Positions 7,155 to 17,046 of a stretch of DNA of 64,000 nucleotides are shown here, in pieces. The stretch comes from Planctomycetota bacterium (GTDB lineage Bacteria; Planctomycetota; Phycisphaerae; Phycisphaerales; UBA1924). Location of the stretch: contig JAFIFX010000001.1 of the NCBI GenBank assembly GCA_020831805.1, positions 124,001-188,000 of the forward strand, written 5' to 3'. Positions within the stretch are counted from its first letter, which is position 1, and the number at the start of each line of letters is the position of its first letter. A program made the translations under genes and the position numbers. The notes below the pieces were generated by a model, which worked only from the letters and a program-made list of their open reading frames with translations, did no database searches and was not told where the DNA came from.

Positions 7155-9281
7155 ATGCGGATCACGATGACGGATCGCAACGACTGGTGGTGTCGTCTCC
7201 GCCGCGCCGGGCGCGGGTGGGGACGGTTGGGCCTGGTGTGCCTGTGCGTGGGGGTGATGGTGATGCCGGCGTGCCAGAACCGGCGGCGCCCGCCGCCCGC
7301 GCCGCGTCAGGCCCAGATCGTTGTGCGCGATGTGCCCTCGGCGCTGCGCGGCACGATCGGGGCGGAGGCATCCCTGCAGGGGGTCCAGCCGACGCTCGTG
7401 TCGGGCGTGGGCTTTGTGGTGGGGCTGAACGGGACGGGCGGGCTGACCATGCCCGAGCAGTTCGCGGCCCACCTCGAGCGGGAGATGGGCCTGCTGGGCA
7501 TCAGCACCTCGAACCAGGCGGGCGGGCGGGGTATCGCCGGGCGCAGCCCGCGCCAGTTGCTCCGGGACCCGAACACCGCGGCGGTGATCGTGCAGGCGGC
7601 CATCCCGCCCGGGGCGAACTCCGGCGACACCTTCGATGTGTATGTCCGGGCGATCAACGCGACGAGCCTCGAGGGCGGGCGGCTGTGGACCACCACGCTG
7701 CGCGCCGGCCCCCCCACCGCCTTCGGCGACCCCCAGGCGATCGAGATGGGCAAGGCCAACGGGCCGATCTTCCTCAACCCCTTCGCCGAGCCGGGCAAGG
7801 TCGACGGAGTGCAGCGGACCATCGGGCGGGTGCTCGACGGCGGCACGATCACCACCTCGACGGTCATCAATGTCATCCTGGACAACCCCTCGCACATGCG
7901 GGCCCGCCAGATCGCCAGCGCGGTCAACTCGTCCTTCCCGCGCGGACCGGGGGACCCCGAGCAGATCGCCCGGGGCCGGGACGAGCAGCTCGTGCAGGTC
8001 CGGATCCCGTTCCGCTATCGCGAACGGCGTGAGGAGTTCATCGAACTGATCCGGCACCTGCCGATCGACCAGTCATTCCCGGAGGTCTACGCCCGGCGCT
8101 TCGCCCAGACGCTGGTCAACGAGCCCTACATGTCGGGGAACATGTCCTACAGCCTCGAGGCCCTGGGCGAGCGGTCCAAGCCGTTCCTGGCCGAGCTGTA
8201 CGACGCGCCGGAGCTGGCCCCACGTCTGGCGGCGCTGCGCGCCGGGGCGGCCCTGAACGACCCACGGGCCGTCCGCCCGCTGCGTGAACTGGCCAAGAAC
8301 GGCCAGGGCGCCTTCCGGACGGACGCGATCGCCTTGCTGTCGCGGATCGACGGCGCACCGATCATCGAGGAAACGCTGCGGGAGGCCCTGTCCGACCCGG
8401 AGCTGAGCGTGCGTGTCGAGGCGTATGAGGGCCTGATGCACCGGGCGGTGGAGGTCCAGAAGCGCCGGCTCGCGCTGGCCCACTTGCAGGGACGCAGTTC
8501 GCGCGAGGTCTCGCCGATGATCACGCTCTCGCAGCTGGACACCCTCTCGCGGGCCTTCGTGCCCGGGGGTGGGATGCACGGCGTGTCGCGCGAGCTGATC
8601 GAGGGCAAGTTCTTCCTGGACCGGGTGCCGTTCGGCAGCCCGCTGATCTACATCTCCCAGCAGGGTGAGCCGCGGATCGTCCTGTTCGGCGAGAATCCGG
8701 AACTGACCAGCCCGATGATCGTCTCAGCGTGGTCGGACCGGCTGCTGATGGCCTCGGACGCGCCGGGGGACCCGATCCGGCTGTACTACCGCGATGTGAG
8801 CGACCGCCGGTCGATGACGCTCGAATCGGTGCCCAAGGACATCGAGGGCTTCATCCGGTTCCTGGCACGCAGGCCGACGGCGAACGACCCGAGGCCGGGC
8901 CTGGGGCTGAGCTACGCCGAGATCGTCGGCCTGCTCTATGAGATCCAGGTCGGCCGGGGGACCGTGGCGGCCTTCGCCACGGAGAACGACCGGCTGCTGG
9001 CCGAGCTGATGCGCTCGGTGGAGACCCAGGAGATCGAGATGCGTCCGGAGGCGCCCGGCGGCGATATCACGCTGGTCTCGGCCAGCGATCCGCGCCGGGA
9101 AGTCGTGGACCGCGACCGGTCCGGGCTTATCCGCGAACGGCGTTCGCTCCTGGTGCCCATCAACCCGCCGGCGACGGACACCCCGCCTTCGCAGAACGGA
9201 CCGGGCACGAACCAGCCGGGCCGGCCGAGCGGTTCGCGGTCGGATGCGGGCCGCTCCGAAGCACCGATGCGTCGGGAGTGA
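7155..9281 (+). CDS. Lipoprotein with FlgI (flagellar P-ring)-like domain and HEAT-type repeats
   Basis: 708 residues. A lipoprotein signal ends in the lipobox MPAC with Cys40, so the protein is probably anchored in the outer membrane. Residues about 55-320 resemble flagellar P-ring protein FlgI: LVSGVGFVVGLNGTGG, an AVIVQAAIPPGANSGDTFDV stretch, and NPSHMRARQIASAVN. Residues about 330-430 form helical HEAT-like repeats, e.g. DPRAVRPLRELAKNGQGAFR. The C-terminal 60 residues are low-complexity and proline-rich. FlgI itself is about 370 residues with a cleaved Sec signal and no repeats, and no flagellar gene is nearby. A structural envelope role rather than a true P-ring is therefore inferred. 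The start could also be the ATG at 7167; AGAAGAAGAGG lies just upstream of both. Confidence 0.75.
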   Translation: MRITMTDRNDWWCRLRRAGRGWGRLGLVCLCVGVMVMPACQNRRRPPPAPRQAQIVVRDVPSALRGTIGAEASLQGVQPTLVSGVGFVVGLNGTGGLTMPEQFAAHLEREMGLLGISTSNQAGGRGIAGRSPRQLLRDPNTAAVIVQAAIPPGANSGDTFDVYVRAINATSLEGGRLWTTTLRAGPPTAFGDPQAIEMGKANGPIFLNPFAEPGKVDGVQRTIGRVLDGGTITTSTVINVILDNPSHMRARQIASAVNSSFPRGPGDPEQIARGRDEQLVQVRIPFRYRERREEFIELIRHLPIDQSFPEVYARRFAQTLVNEPYMSGNMSYSLEALGERSKPFLAELYDAPELAPRLAALRAGAALNDPRAVRPLRELAKNGQGAFRTDAIALLSRIDGAPIIEETLREALSDPELSVRVEAYEGLMHRAVEVQKRRLALAHLQGRSSREVSPMITLSQLDTLSRAFVPGGGMHGVSRELIEGKFFLDRVPFGSPLIYISQQGEPRIVLFGENPELTSPMIVSAWSDRLLMASDAPGDPIRLYYRDVSDRRSMTLESVPKDIEGFIRFLARRPTANDPRPGLGLSYAEIVGLLYEIQVGRGTVAAFATENDRLLAELMRSVETQEIEMRPEAPGGDITLVSASDPRREVVDRDRSGLIRERRSLLVPINPPATDTPPSQNGPGTNQPGRPSGSRSDAGRSEAPMRRE

Positions 9282-9511
9282 GTGATCTGCGAGAAATGGT
9301 CCACGAAACCGCCCGGATGGCGAGTTCGGGCGTGCAGGCGGGATTGCTTGCGGATATCCTGTAAACGGCGGGGCGTCGGCCCCGCGGAGCATGGAGTGCG
9401 TCTCGGCGAGCCCGTCTTTCCGTGCCGAGGGCCCGCGGGGCTGTATGGAAGCAGCCCGAGACCGCCGCCGGAGGATCCCGGCGGACAAGCGACATGGAGG
9501 TTGCTTCACCG

Positions 9512-12500
9512 ATGACGCCCCCCACCGCCACGATCGAGGCCGACGATGCCATCCGTCAGTCCCAGCCCCAACCCGAAGCCCAGCCCGATGCCTCGAGCCG
9601 CTCCGCCGCCCAGGACGCGGTGCGTGCGGCGATGGAGGCGGGGCTCCTGATGCCGACGGCCGGACTGCGTCTTTCGAAGCTCACATTATCGGGCTTTAAG
9701 AGCTTCGCCGACCGGGCCACCTTCACCTTCGACGACCCGATCACCGGCATTGTCGGGCCGAACGGCTGCGGCAAGTCCAATGTGGTCGACGCCATCAAGT
9801 GGGTGCTGGGCGAGCGGTCGAGCAAATCGCTGCGCGGCAAGGAGATGATCGATGTGATCTTCGCCGGGTCCGCGGCCCGCAAGCCGGGGGGCATGGCCTC
9901 GGTCACCCTGACCTTCGACAACCCGATCGTGGAATCGATGGTGCTGGACACCCTCGCCGGCGAGGCCGACGAGGCCACGCGGGAGGAACCGGCCGAGCCT
10001 CAACCCGATGCGCAGGCCGAAGACGCATCAGAAGAACAGGCAGAGGCCGCCGCGACCGATGAGCAAGCCCCCGAGCAGGACGAGCACCACGCGCCCGAGC
10101 ACGATCCGCACCTGACCGACGCCGAAGCCGAGCACGCGGTCGAGGAGGGCGAGAGCGAGGCGGCGGCGATCTTCGCCCAGCGCGGCAAGATCAGGCGGCC
10201 GCTGCCCATCGACACGGATGTGGTCGAGGTCGAACGCCGGTTGTACCGCGACGGCAAGAGCCAGTACCTGATCAACGGCAAGCTCGCACGCCTGCGCGAC
10301 ATCCGTGATCTGTTCCTGGACACCGGCATCGGGGCCGATGCCTACTCGATCATCGAGCAGGGCAAGGTCGACCGGATGCTGATGGCCTCGCCGATGGAGC
10401 GTCGGGCGATCTTCGAGGAGGCCGCGGGCATCGCCAAGTACCGCCAGCGCCGGATCGAGGCCGAGCGGAAGCTGGACAAGACCGAGCAGAACCTGGCGGT
10501 CACCCGCGAACAGCTCGACTCGACCGATCGCCGCCTGCGCATGGTCAAGGGCCAGGCCGCCAAGGCCCGGCGGTTCCGGGAACTGGATGACGAGTACACC
10601 GCCCTGCGGCTGACGCTGGCGTTCGACCAGTACGACGACATCCGCCAGCGCCTCGACGGGCTGACCAGCCGCCTGGCGAACCTGGAGAGCACCAAACTGG
10701 AGGTCGAGGACGACCTCCGCGCGGCCGAGGACGAGCGGATGGCCCTGGAATCCGAACGCCACGCCGCGGCGGCGGAGCTGCGCCGGATCGAGGACGCCAT
10801 CGCCGGCGCCCGGCACGAGGCCGACTCGGCCCGCCAGCGGGCGGACTACACCCGGCGCTCCATCGAGGAGGCCGCGGCCACGGTCGAGAACGAGACCGGG
10901 CGGCTGGAGCAAGCCGAGGCCAGGCGGATCGAACTCGAGCGTTCACTCGAAGAGCAGCGGGTCCGGGCGGACGAACTCGAGCAACGCGTCCGCGAGCTTG
11001 AGGCCACGCTGGAAACCGCCAACGACGAGCGGGCCGAGGCCGGCCAGGCCGCGGCGGAACTCCGTCGCGCCCTGGAGCAGTCCCGGGCCCAGATCGCGGC
11101 CATGGAACGCGAGCACGCCGGGCTGCTGGCACGGTCCCAGGCCGATGCGCGCCGGGCCGAGTCGCTCCAGGAGCAGCTCACGGGCATCGAGCAGCGATCG
11201 ATCACGCTCGCCAGCGATCGGGAGCAGTTCGACGCGACGATCGTGGGCCTTCGCACCGGGATCGAGCGGGCGGGCGGGCACCGTGATGAGCTGCAACGCC
11301 GCGCGGACTTGGTCCGCGCCAGGCTCGATTCGCTCGGCGCGGACCGTGCGGCACGGGCCGAGACGGTCGGCTCGCTCGATGAGCAGCGCGTGCGCCTCGA
11401 CGCACGCCATCACGCGCTGGACGAGATGGTCCGCTCGCACGAGGGCCTCGGCGACGCGGCCCGGACCGTGCTGGAGCGACGCGACGCCGGCGCGGGTTTC
11501 GCGGGCGTGGTCGCGCCGCTGGCGGACCTGGTCGAGGTTGCGCCCGAGCACGCCGACGCGGTCGAATCGGCCCTCGGGCCGGCGCTGGGCGCTCTGGTGG
11601 TGCGAACGATCGCGGACATGCCCGGCTCGGACGAGCTGGCGACGCTGCCCGGGCGGGTGATGTTCCTGATGCTCGAGGGCTTCGGCACGCCGTCGCCCGT
11701 GCCCGGTCTGGCGGAGATGGAGCGGATGCTCAACGGGCGCGTGCGTGCAGCCCGCTCGCTGGTGCGGTCGAACGACACGGGCCTGTCGCGCCTGCTGGAC
11801 CGGCTGCTGGGCTCGACGGTGCTGGTCGAGGACCTGGACACGGCCCTGCTGCTGGCCGCCGGGCCGATGCGGGGGGTGGCGGCGCGGTTTGTGACGCGGA
11901 CCGGGGCGGTGCTCGAGCCCGACGGGCGGGTGGCCGCCGGGCCGCGCGGCGTGTCCGACGCGGCCGGCCTGCTGTCCCGCCGGGCCGAACTGGCGTCGAT
12001 CGACGAACAGCTCGCCCGGGTCAACACGGAACTGGGTGCGGCCCGTGCCGCCCTGGATGCGGTGGATTCCGAGGCCTCGCAGGTCGGCCGGGACCGGGCG
12101 GCGCTGGCCGAGGAGATCTCCCAGGCCGACCGGGAAACCGTCCGCCTGCGGCACGAGCTGGACAAGGCCGAGTCCGACGCCGGTCGCCTGGCCCGCGAGG
12201 CCGAGTCCGCCCGCGCGGACCAGGAACGCCTGCGGGCCCGTTTGGACGAGACCGAGGAAGAGCGCACGGTCGCGGCGGAACGGGCGGCCAGCCTCGAGCG
12301 GCTCCTGATCGAGCAGCGCGAGTTGCTCGGCGGGATCGACTCGGAACTCAAGGGCGCCGAAACCCGACACGCCGACGCCTCCGAGCGGGCGGCCGCGGCC
12401 CGGGCCGAGGTCAGCGCGGCGCACGAGCGGGCCCGCTCGGCCCGGCGCGAGGTCGGCTCGATCGAGACCGCGGCCGAGGAAGCCCGGCGCTCCGCCGAGC

Positions 12501-13723
12501 AGGCACGCACGCACATCGAACGGGCGCGGGCGACGCTGGAATCCCACACCGAGTCGCTGACCGAGGCCCAGCAACTGGCCGAAGCGGCCCAGGCCCGCGC
12601 CGAGCAGGCCCAGGGCGAGGCGGAGACCCAGCGGGTCGTGGTCCGCGAGGCGGAAGAGCGCCTCCGCGAAGCGGGCCGGGCCGTGGGCGAAGCCCGGTCC
12701 AGGGCTGAGGTCGTCCAGCGGGACTGGCACGCGATCGAGACATCCCGGCGCGAGCTGGAGGTCAAACGCGAGCACGCCGAGGACCGGGCCCAGGACGAGT
12801 TGGAGATCAACCTCGCGGGCGATTACTTCGAGTATCGCGCCCTCATGGCCGACGGGGTGGTCCGGCGGATCAACACCAACGAGGGCACCGCCCGGGCCAA
12901 TGTGCTGCGGGACGAGATCAAGAAGCTCGGATCGGTCAACCTCAACGCCATCGACGAGGAGACCCAGCTCTCCGAGCGCAATGAGGACCTGATCGCCCAG
13001 GTCAAGGACATCGACGAGGCCCGCATCCGCCTGGCCACGCTGATCGAGAAGCTCAACATCGCCAGCCGTGAGCAGTTCGGCGAGGTGTTCGAACGCATCC
13101 GGGCCGAGTTCGGCGGGCAGGGCGGCATGTTCCGCAAGCTCTTCGGCGGGGGCAAGGCGGAGGTCCGCCTGATGCCGCTGGTCAAGGAGGTCGACGGCCA
13201 GAAGGTCGTCACCGACGAGGTCGACCTGCTCGAATCGGGCGTGGAGGTCATCGCCAAGCCGCCGGGCAAGGAGCCGCGTTCGATCAGCCAGCTCTCAGGC
13301 GGTGAGAAGACCATGACCGCCGTGGCGCTGCTGCTGGCGATCTTCCGCTCCAAGCCGAGCTGCTTCTGCATCCTCGACGAGGTGGACGCCGCGCTGGACG
13401 AGGCCAATGTGGGCCGGTTCTGCGCCACGGTCAAGGACTTCACGGACTTCTCCCGCTTCATTGTCATCACGCACAACAAGCGGACCATGCAATCGGTCGA
13501 CCGGCTCTACGGCGTCACAATGCAGGAACGCGGCGTGTCCAAGCGGGTCTCGGTCCGCTTCGATCAGGTCGGGGCCGACGGAAACATCTCCGCAACGGCG
13601 GAGGCCGAGCCGGAGCCGGAAGTCCCCGAGCCGGAGAAGGCTCCGCCGACCGGCTCGCTGCGCGCGGCGCTGGCCGGGATGCGGGCGGACGCGGCGTCGC
13701 CCGTAGGTTCGCAAGCGGAATAA
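9512..13723 (+). CDS. smc: Chromosome segregation ATPase SMC
   Basis: Condensin-type ATPase that compacts and segregates chromosomes, about 1,403 residues from the ATG after GGAGG (11-base spacing). Order: N-terminal tail of about 50 residues; [12 protein letters not shown]; Walker [10 protein letters not shown] (82-90); long coiled coil; hinge at about 650-810; second coiled coil; C-terminal signature [19 protein letters not shown] (from about 1260); Walker [19 protein letters not shown]. It ends in a Pro/Glu-rich tail. The odd feature is an acidic, low-complexity insert of about 80 residues (141-230, rich in E, D, A, Q, H). It splits the N-terminal head between [10 protein letters not shown] and [15 protein letters not shown], where most bacterial SMCs have a short loop. 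No scpA/scpB lies in the window. It is convergent with htpX. Confidence 0.95.
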   Translation: MTPPTATIEADDAIRQSQPQPEAQPDASSRSAAQDAVRAAMEAGLLMPTAGLRLSKLTLSGFKSFADRATFTFDDPITGIVGPNGCGKSNVVDAIKWVLGERSSKSLRGKEMIDVIFAGSAARKPGGMASVTLTFDNPIVESMVLDTLAGEADEATREEPAEPQPDAQAEDASEEQAEAAATDEQAPEQDEHHAPEHDPHLTDAEAEHAVEEGESEAAAIFAQRGKIRRPLPIDTDVVEVERRLYRDGKSQYLINGKLARLRDIRDLFLDTGIGADAYSIIEQGKVDRMLMASPMERRAIFEEAAGIAKYRQRRIEAERKLDKTEQNLAVTREQLDSTDRRLRMVKGQAAKARRFRELDDEYTALRLTLAFDQYDDIRQRLDGLTSRLANLESTKLEVEDDLRAAEDERMALESERHAAAAELRRIEDAIAGARHEADSARQRADYTRRSIEEAAATVENETGRLEQAEARRIELERSLEEQRVRADELEQRVRELEATLETANDERAEAGQAAAELRRALEQSRAQIAAMEREHAGLLARSQADARRAESLQEQLTGIEQRSITLASDREQFDATIVGLRTGIERAGGHRDELQRRADLVRARLDSLGADRAARAETVGSLDEQRVRLDARHHALDEMVRSHEGLGDAARTVLERRDAGAGFAGVVAPLADLVEVAPEHADAVESALGPALGALVVRTIADMPGSDELATLPGRVMFLMLEGFGTPSPVPGLAEMERMLNGRVRAARSLVRSNDTGLSRLLDRLLGSTVLVEDLDTALLLAAGPMRGVAARFVTRTGAVLEPDGRVAAGPRGVSDAAGLLSRRAELASIDEQLARVNTELGAARAALDAVDSEASQVGRDRAALAEEISQADRETVRLRHELDKAESDAGRLAREAESARADQERLRARLDETEEERTVAAERAASLERLLIEQRELLGGIDSELKGAETRHADASERAAAARAEVSAAHERARSARREVGSIETAAEEARRSAEQARTHIERARATLESHTESLTEAQQLAEAAQARAEQAQGEAETQRVVVREAEERLREAGRAVGEARSRAEVVQRDWHAIETSRRELEVKREHAEDRAQDELEINLAGDYFEYRALMADGVVRRINTNEGTARANVLRDEIKKLGSVNLNAIDEETQLSERNEDLIAQVKDIDEARIRLATLIEKLNIASREQFGEVFERIRAEFGGQGGMFRKLFGGGKAEVRLMPLVKEVDGQKVVTDEVDLLESGVEVIAKPPGKEPRSISQLSGGEKTMTAVALLLAIFRSKPSCFCILDEVDAALDEANVGRFCATVKDFTDFSRFIVITHNKRTMQSVDRLYGVTMQERGVSKRVSVRFDQVGADGNISATAEAEPEPEVPEPEKAPPTGSLRAALAGMRADAASPVGSQAE

Positions 13724-13738
13724 GCCGCGCACGCGGCT
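13723..13738. terminator. Small hairpin between convergent smc and htpX
   Basis: AGCCGC ... GCGGCT with a 4-base loop starts on the last base of the smc stop codon. It is followed by ATTTCTC on the plus strand and TTATTCC on the minus strand. The position between two convergent genes suggests a bidirectional terminator, but both T tracts are weak. Confidence 0.35.
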
Positions 13739-13743
13739 ATTTC

Positions 13744-14604
13744 TCACCGCAACCGTTTCAGGCTGGCGATCCGCTTCTCGGTCGGGGGGTGGGTGGCGAA
13801 CATGCTGATCAGGGTGCTGCCGCCGCCGAGGTTGCTGGCCAGGGGTTCGACGATGAACAGGTTGTTCATCGCGGGGTTGGGCTGATCGAGGGGGATGCGC
13901 CGGCTCATGGCGTCGAGCTTGGCGAGCGCGCTGATCAGGCCGTCGGGCGAGCCGGCGATGGCGGCGCCGTCCGCATCAGCCACGAACTCGCGGCTGCGGG
14001 AGATCATGGCCTTGATCAGGGCGGCGCTGACCGCGGCGATGATCACAACCCCGAACATGATCAGCGGGTTGCCGCCGGCCCGCCGGCCCATGCCCAGCAG
14101 CAGGCCCCACTGGGCCAGGAAGGCCAGCACGCCCGAGACCGTCGCGGCGATGGTGCTGGTCAGGGTGTCGCGGTTCTTGATGTGGGCCAGCTCGTGGGCG
14201 GCCACGCCGCGGATTTCCTCGCGGGACATGCTCGAGAGCAGGCCCTGGGTGAAGGCGACGGCGGCCTTCTTCGGGCTGCGGCCGGTGGCGAAGGCGTTGG
14301 GGGCCTGGTGCGGGCAGATGTAGACGCGGGGCATGGGCAGCTCGGCCCGCTGGGCCAGCTCGGCGACCATGTCGAAGAGCCAGCCGCCCTGTTCGCGGGT
14401 GATCTCCTTGCCGCGCATGGACTTGATGGCGATGGTGTCGCTGAACCAGAACGCCACGAAGTTCATCACGCCGCCGAACAGCAGGCCGAGGATCATGCCC
14501 TCCACCCCCCAGATCGCGCCGACGGCGACGAACAGGCCCATGAGCCCGCCGAGGAGCAGGACGGTCTTGAAGTTGTTGCCGGCCACGATCGCTTTGTGGG
14601 ACAT
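13744..14604 (-). CDS. htpX: HtpX-type M48 membrane zinc metalloprotease
   Basis: Membrane protease of the M48B family that degrades misfolded membrane proteins. The 286-residue length is typical. Two hydrophobic segments near the N-terminus (13-32, 35-53) are followed by the zinc site HELAH (137-141, in AAHELAHIKNRD). Two more membrane segments follow (about 150-172 and 180-200), then the third-ligand region SREFVADADG (204-213). The start is well supported: AGGAGG lies 6 bases before the ATG. It is transcribed alone, convergent with smc. In other bacteria htpX responds to envelope stress; no such element is visible here. Confidence 0.95.
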   Translation of the reverse strand: MSHKAIVAGNNFKTVLLLGGLMGLFVAVGAIWGVEGMILGLLFGGVMNFVAFWFSDTIAIKSMRGKEITREQGGWLFDMVAELAQRAELPMPRVYICPHQAPNAFATGRSPKKAAVAFTQGLLSSMSREEIRGVAAHELAHIKNRDTLTSTIAATVSGVLAFLAQWGLLLGMGRRAGGNPLIMFGVVIIAAVSAALIKAMISRSREFVADADGAAIAGSPDGLISALAKLDAMSRRIPLDQPNPAMNNLFIVEPLASNLGGGSTLISMFATHPPTEKRIASLKRLR

Positions 14605-14770
14605 GGCATCCTCCTTTCACACCGGAACGGGCGTGCAAAAACACAACGCTCGCGGCCCGCCGCTTGTTCGGCGGGACGGTGGATGATTTTCACGCGGCGT
14701 GCCGCCCGCGCACGGGCCGTGGGCCATGCCCGCGGGGCGGACGGCTGCCGATCTGACAGTCCCCTGCGGC

Positions 14771-15937
14771 TCAGGGTGCCCCGTTGTCGGTGGGGACGGA
14801 TTCTTCCTGGGGCAGCAGCGCGTGGCGGTCGAGCGTCTCGAGGATGTCCAGCAGCGGGTCGGCGTCCCACTCATCGGCGGGGACGGCGTTCATCACCACA
14901 CCGACGGCGAGGTTGCGTTCGGGCATGATGTACAGGTAGGCCATCCAGCGGCCGTTGCTTCCGCTGTGCTCGGACTGGGTGGTGTCATGGCCGATGCGGA
15001 GCCCCCAACCCAGGGCGTAGCCGTCGCCGAAGCGGTCGCGGTGGAGTTCGGTGAAGGTTTCGGCACGCAGGATGTTGTCGCGGCCGCGGAGACCGGCGAG
15101 GTGTGCGCGGGCGTAGGCGGCGAGGTCGTCGATGTTCGCGTGAACCCGGCCGGCGGGACCGAGCGCGGGCGGGTTGTCGGCGCCGATCGCGGCGGGGACC
15201 GCGATGAGCCCCTCGGGCCCTCGCCCGTGGCCGCGTGGATGGCCGGGCGGGTCATCCGGGGCGCCCCCGGCGTCGTGACCGGGCGGGCCGTGGCCGACGG
15301 AGCGCAGGCCGAGCGGTCCGACGAGTTCCTCTTCGAGCAGCGTTTCCCATGCATGGCCGGTGACCGCTTCCAGCATGTGGCCCGCCACGATGTAGTTGGC
15401 GTTCGCGTAGGCGAAGCCGGAGCCGGGCTCGGCGAGATCCTCCCGCCCGAGCAACCGGCGTGCGGCCTCGGCACGCTGGTCGGTCATGGGGCCTTCCAGC
15501 TGCCAGAGCATGAAGTTCATTGGCCCCCCGGCGCGATCATCGGGCATGCCCGACCGGTGGGCGAGGAGCTGGGCAAGGGTGATCAATCCGGCCCGCTCGG
15601 GAATGTCGCCGGCCAGCCCGGGACTGGCCTCGGCGATGGTCGTCTCCCAGGTGATCTCACCCCGCTCGACCAGCCGTGCGGCGATGGTCGCGGTCATCGA
15701 TTTGGTCAATGAGCCGAGGTGGAACGGATCGGCCTGTTCCACGGGCGTTTCGGACCCCGCGGCCCGGACACCGGCGATGCCCCACGCGATGGTCGAACGG
15801 TCGTCTGTGGCGATCCAGGCCAGGGCGGGGACATCGAAATCGGCCCGCATGCGTTCGGCGTCTTCGGAGCGGTCGGCCGGCCCCCCGGGGAGGCCCCAGA
15901 GCGAAAAACCCATCAGGAAAAGCACTTGCGTAAGCAT
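14771..15937 (-). CDS. Secreted serine hydrolase, beta-lactamase / DD-peptidase (class C) family
   Basis: 388 residues with an N-terminal signal (MLTQVLFLMGFSLWGLPGGPA), so it acts outside the cytoplasmic membrane. Serine-hydrolase motifs of the class C beta-lactamase/AmpH/EstB superfamily are present: SLTK (76-79, catalytic Ser and Lys), YAN (177-179), and HSGSNG in place of the KTG box. The fold is shared by beta-lactamases, DD-carboxypeptidases and esterases, so the substrate cannot be fixed. The ATG at the signal peptide was chosen over a longer frame that would add 55 residues of non-signal sequence. It diverges from the TIM-barrel gene; a 121-base gap must hold both promoters. Confidence 0.85.
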   Translation of the reverse strand: MLTQVLFLMGFSLWGLPGGPADRSEDAERMRADFDVPALAWIATDDRSTIAWGIAGVRAAGSETPVEQADPFHLGSLTKSMTATIAARLVERGEITWETTIAEASPGLAGDIPERAGLITLAQLLAHRSGMPDDRAGGPMNFMLWQLEGPMTDQRAEAARRLLGREDLAEPGSGFAYANANYIVAGHMLEAVTGHAWETLLEEELVGPLGLRSVGHGPPGHDAGGAPDDPPGHPRGHGRGPEGLIAVPAAIGADNPPALGPAGRVHANIDDLAAYARAHLAGLRGRDNILRAETFTELHRDRFGDGYALGWGLRIGHDTTQSEHSGSNGRWMAYLYIMPERNLAVGVVMNAVPADEWDADPLLDILETLDRHALLPQEESVPTDNGAP

Positions 15938-16058
15938 GGCTGATCCTAAGCCCGCAGTCCGAACGGTCCGCGTCCGGAAACCATGCCCGGCACGGCCGGG
16001 TGTGCCCGCCATGGTTGGGGCGTTCCCGATGGGCGCGGGATGCGTACAGTGCGGGCGG

Positions 16059-17018
16059 ATGCTGTTCTCACTGAACGTCAACTCGGTCCGGGATGTGCTC
16101 AAGCGTCGCGGCAGCCGGGCCGTGGAGATGGTGGACCTGCCCCGTTACGCCCAGGAGCAGACCGGCCTGCACGCGATGACGATGTCAACGGACCTGCTGG
16201 CGGGCGCCACGCGGGACACGCTGACCAAGATCCGGGAGAACGGCGACCGGGTCGGGTGCGCGTGCCTGCTGCTGAACCAGACCGAGGCGTTGGCCTTCGG
16301 AGATGCCAAGGCGAAGGCTGGCGAAGAGGCCGTCACGCGGATGGTCAAGGTCATCGAGGCGGCTTCGCTGCTCGGGTGCAACTCCGCATCCCTGGCGATC
16401 ACGGCCAAGGACGACGATGAGGCGATGGAACGCGTCGCGGTGCGCATGCGCCGGGTGCTCGAACGGGCCGACCGGCTGGAGATCATGGTGCTCATCCGCC
16501 CGGAAAAGGGGCTGACCGAGAACGCCGAGCGTCTGACGGAACTGGTCAAGACGATCGGCGGCTTCCGGATCGGCACGATGCCGGATTTCGAGGCGGCGGT
16601 GGCGTCGGGGGATCCGGTGCATTACCTCAAGCGGCTGACGCCCTACGCCTCGGTGGTCAACGCCTCGACACTCGGTTTCAAGGATCCGGAGCCGGAACCC
16701 GAACCGATCAAGAAAAAAAAGAAGGCCGCGGTCCGCAAGAAGACCGCCAAGGCCACCGAGCCGGAAGAGGACGAGGAAGGCCCGATGTCGGTCGAGGATG
16801 CGGTCCTGGCGGCCCTCGAGGCGGATCTGGAGGATCTGGACGACCTGCCGGTGCCCGAGCACCTCGGGTACGACCTCAACCCCTTGGTCGGGGCGGTCCG
16901 GTCGGTCGGATTCGACGGATCGCTCGCGATCGATTATCGTGGCTCGGGAGACGGTACACTGGGGGTGCTGCACAGCCGGGACGCCCTGGAGGCGGCCCTC
17001 GAGGCGGCGAACGACTGA
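16059..17018 (+). CDS. Sugar-phosphate isomerase/epimerase-like TIM-barrel protein with Lys/Glu-rich insert
   Basis: 319 residues. The general pattern is that of the xylose-isomerase-like/AP-endonuclease-2 barrel superfamily: alternating strands and helices, e.g. TRMVKVIEAASLLGCNSASL in the middle and IGTMPDFEAA near 171-180. The usual metal-binding Glu/Asp/His set is not convincing, so enzymatic activity is uncertain. Residues 208-265 form a charged low-complexity insert (EPEPEPIKKKKK, then acidic) before the last barrel segment ending GSLAIDYRG. The start is the first ATG giving a family-like N-terminus; no Shine-Dalgarno is seen. The cmk start follows 28 bases after its stop, so the two may be co-transcribed. 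Confidence 0.6.
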   Translation: MLFSLNVNSVRDVLKRRGSRAVEMVDLPRYAQEQTGLHAMTMSTDLLAGATRDTLTKIRENGDRVGCACLLLNQTEALAFGDAKAKAGEEAVTRMVKVIEAASLLGCNSASLAITAKDDDEAMERVAVRMRRVLERADRLEIMVLIRPEKGLTENAERLTELVKTIGGFRIGTMPDFEAAVASGDPVHYLKRLTPYASVVNASTLGFKDPEPEPEPIKKKKKAAVRKKTAKATEPEEDEEGPMSVEDAVLAALEADLEDLDDLPVPEHLGYDLNPLVGAVRSVGFDGSLAIDYRGSGDGTLGVLHSRDALEAALEAAND

Positions 17019-17046
17019 GGCTCTTTTCGGGCCAAGGAGACGGGCG

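Noticed and set aside
6498-8057. 519-codon frame on the minus strand across the non-coding region and the FlgI-like gene
   Set aside because: The half over the FlgI-like gene is its antisense shadow; the rest is Arg/Pro/Ser-rich with no protein-like pattern and no ribosome site.
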